A program made the position numbers and the translations under genes. Positions 1 to 5,915 of a stretch of DNA of 30,777 nucleotides are shown here, in pieces (the first letter of the stretch is position 1; each line of letters opens with the position of its first letter). The notes below the pieces were generated by a model. That model did no database searches. It was not told where the DNA came from and saw only the letters and a program-made list of their open reading frames with translations. The stretch comes from CAYVMD01 sp964452465 (GTDB lineage: Bacteria; Armatimonadota; JACIXR01), in NCBI GenBank assembly GCA_964452465.1, contig CAYVMD010000024.1, positions 1-30,777 of the forward strand, in the 5' to 3' direction.

Positions 1-131
1 TACGCGTTACTCGGCCGTTCGCCGCTCCGTAACCTCCCTTCCCCGAAGGGAAGGGGGGTCCGTCGCACGACTTGCATGGGTCAGGCGCGCCGCCAACGTT
101 CGTCCTGAGCCAGGATCAAACTCACCATTGG
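1..131 (-). rRNA. rrs: 16S ribosomal RNA, 5' end (partial)
   Basis: The minus strand carries the universal 5' signature of 16S rRNA: GAGTTTGATCCTGGCTCAG is complementary to 105-123, followed by a GACGAACG..TGGCGGCG..CATGCAAGTCG block. By alignment with E. coli, the mature 5' end lies about 8 nt upstream of GAGTTTG, near 131. Transcription runs leftward out of the window, so only about 130 nt (the 5' domain up to the variable V1 region) is present. The V1 stem is very GC-rich (roughly 50-32), as expected for a thermophile, but too little is visible to assign a phylum. Confidence 0.95.
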
Positions 132-175
132 GAATTGATTTTATTTCACACCTTGAGTCGTTTTGGGAACCGTCG

Positions 176-197
176 CTATTCAGTTTTCAAGAAGCAA
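176..197 (-). promoter_or_regulatory. boxA-like antitermination element in the rRNA leader
   Basis: The minus strand reads TTGCTTCTTGAAAACTGAAT, close to the boxA-type leader motif of Bacillus rRNA operons (TTCTTTGAAAACTGAATA). It starts about 8 nt after the predicted start site of the downstream rRNA promoter and about 45 nt before 16S. NusB/NusE are known to bind such elements to prevent premature Rho termination of rRNA transcripts. The position and match are seen directly; the function is inferred. Confidence 0.7.
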
Positions 198-211
198 GAC
201 TTCCATTATTT

Positions 212-240
212 ATTATAGCCAACCCTCGGCAACCCGTCAA
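212..240 (-). promoter_or_regulatory. rRNA operon promoter (proximal)
   Basis: On the minus strand there is TTGACG (complement of 235-240), a 17-nt spacer and TATAAT (complement of 212-217). This is nearly ideal for the housekeeping sigma factor. The predicted start is near 205, which gives a leader of about 75 nt that contains the boxA-like element before mature 16S. Confidence 0.85.
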
Positions 241-268
241 CCCTCGTTTTTCTCTCTACCCACTAATA

Positions 269-296
269 ATTATAACACCCCCTGTCAAGTCGTAAA
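269..296 (-). promoter_or_regulatory. possible distal rRNA promoter
   Basis: A second perfect TATAAT lies on the minus strand (complement of 269-274), 52 nt upstream of the proximal -10 box. At 16-nt spacing the -35 would be TTTACG (complement of 291-296, 4 of 6 matches). A perfect TTGACA (complement of 283-288) sits only 8 nt away, too close to act as its -35. Tandem promoters are common for rRNA operons, so a second start is plausible but not certain. Confidence 0.5.
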
Positions 297-392
297 TATC
301 TTGCCTCCCTTTAGATAGGGGAAAAGTCTACAAAATTGGACACCGCTTTCAGGGAGCTTCCCATGGGCATTTGCAGGGAAGTGAGAGATTTT

Positions 393-2093
393 TCACTCTA
401 CCTTTATCACCTTCCACCAAAGTTCTCTGCCCTTCATTGCACCGAAAGCAACCCTCTTACCATCGGGACTAAAGACGGGCTTACCAACCCAATCGAATGC
501 CTCTCCCCTCTTACCATTCACAACCACAAAGTACTTGCCCTGCTCCATACCAGGTTCCATTGCACCGGGTCCCCTCATACCGGTGCCCGGCATGCCCAAA
601 AGCGGGACACCCAACATGCCAGGTCCTAAATCCTTGCCAACTTCTAAACCCTTACCGGCTTCCCAGGCAAGATAGACAACCTTCCTACCATCGGGACTGA
701 AAATGGGTCTATCAACCTCGTCGAATTTCTCTCCCTTTCTGCCATCCACAACTATAAACTGCTTACCTCCTTCCTCCGCACGGTAGGCAAGACTCCTGCC
801 ATCGGGACTGAAGATGGGCTCACTAACCCAATCGAATGCCTCTCCCCTCCTCCCATCTGTAACCACGAACCTCTTCCCACCTTCCACCGCAACATAGGCA
901 AATCTTTTCCCATCCGGACTGAAAACAAGAAATGCCACGGAATCGAACTCCTCGCCCTTTCTGCCATCTATCACCACGAACCCCTTCCCACCTTTCCATG
1001 CGGAATAGGCAAGCCTCTTGCCATCGGGACTGAAGATGGGATCGCTAACCCAATCGAACACCTCCCCCTTCTCGCCATCCATAACCACGAAGTACTTCTT
1101 TCCTTCCCTCGCCCAGTAGGCAACCTTCTTACCATCCGGACTGAAGACAGGAACGCCAACCTCGTCGAATGCCTCGCCCCTCTTGCCATCTATAACCATG
1201 TACCACTTATCCCCTTCCCTCGCTTTATAAGCCAGCCTCTCACCATCGGGGCTGAAGAAGGGTCTACCAATCCAATCGAATTTCTCACCCTTCTTGCCAT
1301 CTATAACCGCGGAACACTTCCTCCCCTCCCAAGCGACATAGGCGAACCTTTTACCATCGGGACTGAAGGTGGGATACCAAACATCGTCGAATTTTTTGCC
1401 CTTTTTACCATCTATGACCATAAAGCGTTTCTTGAACCACCAGAAGCCATCCCCCGCCACATAGGCGATCCTTTTGCCATCGGGGCTAAAAACTGGTACC
1501 CCTACCTCGCCGAATTTCGTCCCCTTCTTGCCATCTATAATCATAAACCATCGCCTAAACCACAAAATCCCTCCCTTCGCCGGATAGGCGATCCTCTTTC
1601 CATCGGGACTGAAGATCGGTCTACCCACCTTATCGAATTTCCTGCTCTTCTTACCATCTATCACCACGAAATACTTCTCAGCCTTGGTGGCAACATAGAC
1701 AAACCTCTTACCATCAGGGCTGAAAACAACGCTATTAATATACCAGAACCTAGGACCTACTTTGCCATTTATAGCCATTGCCTCTCCACCATCCTTATGG
1801 ACGATAAAGGCAACCTTCCTGCCATCGGGGCTGAAGACAAAGCCAAAATAATCCCAAGCACCGTAGGGGACAAAGCCAAAATACCCACTTCCAGAAAAGA
1901 TGAGTCTGCGATAATTAGGGAGCAAACTCCTTTCCTCAGGGATTGTGGCGAGGAGCTTCTCCTCAAAACTCACATTGAGGGAGGACCCTTCCCCGGGAGT
2001 GAAACCCCCTCCCGATAAGAAACCCTCCCCGGAGGAAAGGAAGAGGAGGAAAGACACCACAAACAACAACTTCCAAATCCTCCCTACTTCCAT
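393..2093 (-). CDS. secreted PD40/WD40-like beta-propeller repeat protein (paralogue 1)
   Basis: The 566-residue protein starts with a hydrophobic signal sequence (about residues 8-24). From about residue 87 it has 12 repeats of about 37 residues, each with the core FSPDGKRxAY followed by (Y/F)xVxDGKKGExFD. This is the TolB/PD40-type propeller blade (PF07676-like). Such blades form ligand- or protein-binding platforms; no catalytic motif is visible. Repeat 11 carries a Gly/Met/Pro-rich loop of about 39 residues. The C-terminus (WWKVIKVE) matches the next gene. The gene lies 64 bp downstream of its paralogue and is probably co-transcribed with it. The Shine-Dalgarno at 2101-2108 is AAAGGGGG, a weakened copy of the AAGGAGGT before paralogue 2; an intact AAGGAGGT lies further away, at 2111-2118. 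Function unknown; periplasmic or cell-surface location inferred. Confidence 0.85.
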   Translation of the reverse strand: MEVGRIWKLLFVVSFLLFLSSGEGFLSGGGFTPGEGSSLNVSFEEKLLATIPEERSLLPNYRRLIFSGSGYFGFVPYGAWDYFGFVFSPDGRKVAFIVHKDGGEAMAINGKVGPRFWYINSVVFSPDGKRFVYVATKAEKYFVVIDGKKSRKFDKVGRPIFSPDGKRIAYPAKGGILWFRRWFMIIDGKKGTKFGEVGVPVFSPDGKRIAYVAGDGFWWFKKRFMVIDGKKGKKFDDVWYPTFSPDGKRFAYVAWEGRKCSAVIDGKKGEKFDWIGRPFFSPDGERLAYKAREGDKWYMVIDGKRGEAFDEVGVPVFSPDGKKVAYWAREGKKYFVVMDGEKGEVFDWVSDPIFSPDGKRLAYSAWKGGKGFVVIDGRKGEEFDSVAFLVFSPDGKRFAYVAVEGGKRFVVTDGRRGEAFDWVSEPIFSPDGRSLAYRAEEGGKQFIVVDGRKGEKFDEVDRPIFSPDGRKVVYLAWEAGKGLEVGKDLGPGMLGVPLLGMPGTGMRGPGAMEPGMEQGKYFVVVNGKRGEAFDWVGKPVFSPDGKRVAFGAMKGRELWWKVIKVE

Positions 2094-2157
2094 AGCTTCG
2101 AACCCCCTTTACCTCCTTGATATAAGTAAACTCCCCACAGGGGGGTAGGTAGATTCC

Positions 2158-3642
2158 TCATTCTACCTTTATCACCTTCCACCAAAGTTCCCTGCCCTTC
2201 CTCGCACCGAAAGCAACCTTCTTCCCATCGGGACTAAAGACGGGCCTCCCAACCCAATCGAATGCCTCGATTTTCTTCTTATTACCATCTATAACCACAA
2301 AATACTTACCACGCTCCATACCGGGTTTCGGCACACCGGACATACTTCCAACCAGAACACCTATTGTGTTATATCTCAACCCTTTACCGCTTTCCCACGC
2401 CACATAGGCGATCCTCCTTCCATCGGGACTGAAAACGGGATCGCCAACTTTATCGAATTTCTCACCCTTCTTGCCATCTACAATTATGAACCACTTATCC
2501 CCTTCCCTCACTCTATAGGCGATCCTCTTCCCATCAGGGCTGAAGACCGGTTTGCCAACCTCGTCGAATTTCTCGCCCTTCTTGCCATCTATAACCATAA
2601 AGTACTTCCTCCGCTCTTCCCGACCTCCCATCATACCAGGTCCCATCATGGGTATACCCATCCCAAGCGGAGCGCCCCCCATACCCGGTCCCGACTCCTT
2701 ATCAACTTTTGACCCCCCGACGACTTCACCTGCCACATAGGCGATCCTCTTCCCATCAGGGCTGAAAATGGGTCTGCCAACCTCGTCGAATACCTCTCCC
2801 TTCTTGCCATCTATAACCATGAAGTGTTTATCGCCTTCTCTTGCTCGATAGGCAATCCTTTTACCATCGGGACTAAAGGTAATAAAATCCACCCCATCGA
2901 ATTTCTCTCCCTTCTTGCCATCTATAACAACGAACTGCTTACCATCTTTACCCGTTGTAAAATAGGCAAGCCGTTTGCCATCGGGACTTAAGGTAAGGCA
3001 ACAAATAACGCGATCGAATTTCTCAACCTTATTGCCATTTACAACTATATACTCCTTTCTGCCTTTTCTTGCATGATAGACGAATTTTTTACCATCCCAA
3101 CTGAAGAGAATGAGGCCGAGCATGTCGAATTTCTTTCCTTTCTCACCATCCACCACCCACATGCACTTCTTAATCCATAGAAAGTCTTTCCCCGCGATAT
3201 AGGCGATCCTCCTACCATCGGGACTGAAGATGGGAACGTCAACTCTATCGAATTTCTCACCCTTCTTGCCATCTATAATCACAAATTCCTTCCCGTCTTC
3301 CCTTGCCTTGTAGATGAACCTTCTTCCATCAGGGCTGAAGCAAGGATGCTCAACATTTTCGAACTCGGGGCCTACTTCGCCATTTATAACTATTGCCTCT
3401 CTATCTTCCTTATGGACGATAAAGGCAACCTTTCTGCCATCAGGGCTGAAGACAAAAAAGTCAGAGGGCAATCCAATCCCCTCCTCCGGGATTGTGGCGA
3501 GGAGCTTCTCCTCAAAACTCACATTGAGGGAGGACCCTTCCCTAGGAGTGAAACCCCCTCCCGATAAGAAACCCTCCCCAGAGGGAAGCGAGAGGAGGAG
3601 AGACACCACAACCCAAAACTTAAAACTCCTCCCTACCTCCAT
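2158..3642 (-). CDS. secreted PD40/WD40-like beta-propeller repeat protein (paralogue 2)
   Basis: The 494-residue protein is a tandem duplicate of the following gene. It has the same MEVGR start, signal sequence, linker (EEKLLATIPEE) and C-terminus (WWKVIKVE). It has 10 propeller repeats with an FSPDG core instead of 12; one is altered to FSWDG. Gly/Met/Pro-rich insertions occur in repeats 7 and 9 at the same loop as in paralogue 1, between the AY strand and the VxDGKKG strand. AAGGAGGT ends 8 nt before the ATG (3651-3658). It is the first gene of a two-gene unit, divergent from the glycosidase operon, with a candidate promoter and dyads in between. Binding partner unknown; exported location inferred from the signal sequence. 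Confidence 0.85.
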   Translation of the reverse strand: MEVGRSFKFWVVVSLLLSLPSGEGFLSGGGFTPREGSSLNVSFEEKLLATIPEEGIGLPSDFFVFSPDGRKVAFIVHKEDREAIVINGEVGPEFENVEHPCFSPDGRRFIYKAREDGKEFVIIDGKKGEKFDRVDVPIFSPDGRRIAYIAGKDFLWIKKCMWVVDGEKGKKFDMLGLILFSWDGKKFVYHARKGRKEYIVVNGNKVEKFDRVICCLTLSPDGKRLAYFTTGKDGKQFVVIDGKKGEKFDGVDFITFSPDGKRIAYRAREGDKHFMVIDGKKGEVFDEVGRPIFSPDGKRIAYVAGEVVGGSKVDKESGPGMGGAPLGMGIPMMGPGMMGGREERRKYFMVIDGKKGEKFDEVGKPVFSPDGKRIAYRVREGDKWFIIVDGKKGEKFDKVGDPVFSPDGRRIAYVAWESGKGLRYNTIGVLVGSMSGVPKPGMERGKYFVVIDGNKKKIEAFDWVGRPVFSPDGKKVAFGARKGRELWWKVIKVE

Positions 3643-3669
3643 AGCTTCGAACCTCCTTTACTTTAATTA

Positions 3670-3698
3670 ATGATAACACATCTGGTTATCTTTGGGAA
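3670..3698 (-). promoter_or_regulatory. candidate promoter of the propeller gene pair
   Basis: On the minus strand, TTCCCA (complement of 3693-3698) and TATCAT (complement of 3670-3675) are 17 nt apart. They match consensus at 4/6 and 5/6 positions. The start would fall near 3663, giving a short leader with AAGGAGGT. The -10 box overlaps an inverted repeat, which may regulate it. Confidence 0.4.
3672..3690. promoter_or_regulatory. inverted repeat GATAAC-N7-GTTATC, possible operator
   Basis: GATAAC at 3672-3677 and GTTATC at 3685-3690 are perfect inverted 6-mers with a 7-nt spacer. They lie in the only sizeable divergent intergenic region on this side of the window and overlap the predicted -10 of the leftward promoter. 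The size suits a dimeric repressor or activator; the regulator is not known. Confidence 0.4.
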
Positions 3699-3713
3699 GG
3701 CACCGCTTCCAAA
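3691..3713. promoter_or_regulatory. second imperfect inverted repeat in the divergent region
   Basis: TTTGGGAAG (3691-3699) pairs with CTTCCAAA (3706-3713), with one bulged G and a 6-nt loop. It abuts the GATAAC dyad. There is no T-run on either side, so it does not look like an intrinsic terminator. A protein-binding site or an mRNA 5' structure are both possible. Confidence 0.3.
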
Positions 3714-3782
3714 TCTCTTTCCAAAGGTCGGCTTCCTAAATAACATATACTAAGAACCACAAGGAGGCAGTTGAGGGGAATC

Positions 3783-5909
3783 ATGAGGAAAAATTTGGAA
3801 ACGATGGTTTGTCTCGCGTTGCTCTGGGTCATAACGAGCAAAGGAGGTTGGGCGCAAGTGAATTACTATCGCTTCAATTTGGCGAATCAATCGGACTGGG
3901 GCGCGAAGAAAGGCTTTTACCTCAATTTCGAGAACGAGTCCACCCCTCCTTCCCCATGCAGTTTGGAGAACCTGCGCCTCATCCTGGGCGTTGCCGACGG
4001 GAATAATTGGCGCTTCTTAGTGGTAAAACCACCCCATTGGCAATTCCAGACCCATTACTCAGTGAAAGCGATAATCACCCCTACCTATGCGGAGGTTTAC
4101 CTCAACGACCAGCTCGGGCAAAGAAGCGAGGGCGGATTCCTCCCCGTCCAGGGAGAATTGCTCGTCAATCACATCCCTGCCTGGGCTAACTCCCCTACGG
4201 ATTACCTTGTCCTTCAAACCTCTCTCAAATTATCACAGGGGAAGGATCACCTCTCCCTTTCCTTCAAAGAAAGACCCCTTCCCCTCTTCCTGTTCGAACC
4301 CCAGAACCCCCAAAGGATCCTCAATTGGAGGACAAAGGAAGGGGAAAGCATAATCATAGAGGCATCCTTCCGCCTCCTGCCCTTCCCCAATCTGCGCGAC
4401 CTCGCTCCCTTCGTGGATCGCTACGGTCAGTGCAGGTATGCAGATTGGAAGGGGAAGGTGAAAAGCGATGAGGATCTGACGAACTCCCTCAAGGAAGAAA
4501 GGACGATGCTGGATAAGATGGAGATGCCCAAGGGATTCGATGAGTATGGGGGCTACGAACTCGCTGGCTGGAAGGAAGAGCCAACGGGTTTCTTCCGCCT
4601 CGTCCAGAGGAAGGGGTTCTGGTGGCTGATATCCCCCAAGGGAAATCCCTGCTTCTACACCGGCGTCTGCGGAGTGCCCGCCTTAACCTGGGAGATGACG
4701 CCGACCACGGAGAGAGAATTCCTCTACGAGTATCTGCCCCCTAAGGAGCCTCCCTATTCCGCTTGCTGGAGCAGGGATGTCTGGGGAGAAGGAAGAGGGA
4801 CGGAATATCTCTCCCTCCATACGATCAATTTGATCCGCAAGTATGGAGAAGGTTGGCGGAATAAAGCTCTGGAGATCACCAGAGAGAGGTTGAAGAGATG
4901 GGCTTTTTCGGGAGTGGGAAAGTGGGGAGGGATGGAAGGCTTCCCTAATCTACCGGTACTTCATCGCTGGAATGTGCCCAACCTCATCCGCCATCCCGAT
5001 ATATTCGATCCTCAAATCCAAGAGAGGTTCCGGGAATCGCTCCGCCAACAGATAGAACCTCAGAAGGACAGCCCCTGGGTGGTGGGATGGTCGTTAGGCA
5101 ACGAATACGACGAGATAATCACCAAGGGAGAAATAAGGGAAATCCTGAATAAATCCCAGGAGGTAGCGGGGAAAAGGGCATTGGTGGACTTCGCCCTGGA
5201 GAACATCTACAAGGGTGATGTATCCCAAATGGCTCGCGCGTGGGAGGTGGAGGCAAAAAGCAAGGATGGCCTCTACTCCCTCCAGCCAAACCCACCCGAG
5301 GAAGATGTGGAGAAACTGCGCCAGTTCTATGCGGAAAGATACTACTCCTTCGTATATAAAACGGTGAAGGAGATAGATCCCAATCACCTTTTCTTCGGCT
5401 GGTGGATAACACCTGGCTGGTGGGAGAACGAAGCGGATTGGTATCTGCAAGCGAAATACTGCGATGTCATCGGCTACGACCGCTACACCCACGATTTCAT
5501 CGACCCTTGGTTCAGCCAATTGGTGAACAACGCCAAAAAGCCGATCATCTGTGGGGAGTTCTCCTTCCCTCCCTTCTACGATGGAGAGAGGGGGTTCGGA
5601 GTTTACCATGTATGGGTGAAGGATGACAGGGAGGCGGGAAGGTCCTATGAAAGGTGGATAAGGGATGCCACGAGCAACCCCTACTGCGTTGGAGTCGCCT
5701 GGTTCTTCTACAGGGATCAGTCCATCACCGGTAGAGGTCCTGGAAGGGGAAGCAACCTCGTCTATGGGGAACATTATGCCTTTGGATTGGTGGATGTGGC
5801 TGACAGACCGAAGTGGGATCTTGTAAGATATATGCGAGAGGCGAACCTGAATGCCCCTCGATGGAGAATGGAAGCGATGAGGAAAGCCTCGTCGTCCCAA
5901 AGGAGGTGA
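3783..5909 (+). CDS. secreted clan GH-A glycoside hydrolase, agarase (GH50)-like
   Basis: The 708-residue protein has a signal peptide (MRKNLETMVCLALLW.., cleavage after about residue 25). A beta-sandwich-like N-terminal part follows, then the segment VDRYGQ..DWKGK..S.EDL (about 210-235) and GFWWLISPKGNP (about 279). These two are typical of proteins annotated as beta-agarase/GH50-like. The likely acid/base is Glu441 in GWSLGNEYDE and the nucleophile Glu592 in ICGEFSFP, as in clan GH-A TIM barrels. The true substrate cannot be read from sequence. AAGGAGG at 3761-3767 lies 15 nt before ATG 3783 and only 3 nt before an in-frame TTG at 3771. I prefer the ATG because it gives a compact charged n-region. 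It is first in a two-gene operon with another GH-A enzyme. Confidence 0.8.
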   Translation: MRKNLETMVCLALLWVITSKGGWAQVNYYRFNLANQSDWGAKKGFYLNFENESTPPSPCSLENLRLILGVADGNNWRFLVVKPPHWQFQTHYSVKAIITPTYAEVYLNDQLGQRSEGGFLPVQGELLVNHIPAWANSPTDYLVLQTSLKLSQGKDHLSLSFKERPLPLFLFEPQNPQRILNWRTKEGESIIIEASFRLLPFPNLRDLAPFVDRYGQCRYADWKGKVKSDEDLTNSLKEERTMLDKMEMPKGFDEYGGYELAGWKEEPTGFFRLVQRKGFWWLISPKGNPCFYTGVCGVPALTWEMTPTTEREFLYEYLPPKEPPYSACWSRDVWGEGRGTEYLSLHTINLIRKYGEGWRNKALEITRERLKRWAFSGVGKWGGMEGFPNLPVLHRWNVPNLIRHPDIFDPQIQERFRESLRQQIEPQKDSPWVVGWSLGNEYDEIITKGEIREILNKSQEVAGKRALVDFALENIYKGDVSQMARAWEVEAKSKDGLYSLQPNPPEEDVEKLRQFYAERYYSFVYKTVKEIDPNHLFFGWWITPGWWENEADWYLQAKYCDVIGYDRYTHDFIDPWFSQLVNNAKKPIICGEFSFPPFYDGERGFGVYHVWVKDDREAGRSYERWIRDATSNPYCVGVAWFFYRDQSITGRGPGRGSNLVYGEHYAFGLVDVADRPKWDLVRYMREANLNAPRWRMEAMRKASSSQRR

Positions 5910-5915
5910 TTTTTG

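Noticed and set aside
283..288. Perfect TTGACA beside TATAAT upstream of the rRNA
   Set aside because: The gap is only 8 nt, too short for a sigma70 promoter; the other -35 at 16 nt is more plausible.
2110..2150. Short CCCC..GGGG hairpin between the propeller genes
   Set aside because: Only about 4 bp of stem and no clear T-run; not convincing as a terminator.
393..3642. Regular 111-bp repeats resembling a CRISPR or satellite array
   Set aside because: They are coding repeats in two propeller genes; there are no unique spacers and the period equals 37 codons.
5094..5900. Open frame of 268 codons on the minus strand
   Set aside because: Lies entirely inside the first GH-A gene, has no recognisable motif or ribosome binding site, and the plus-strand protein has clear catalytic residues.
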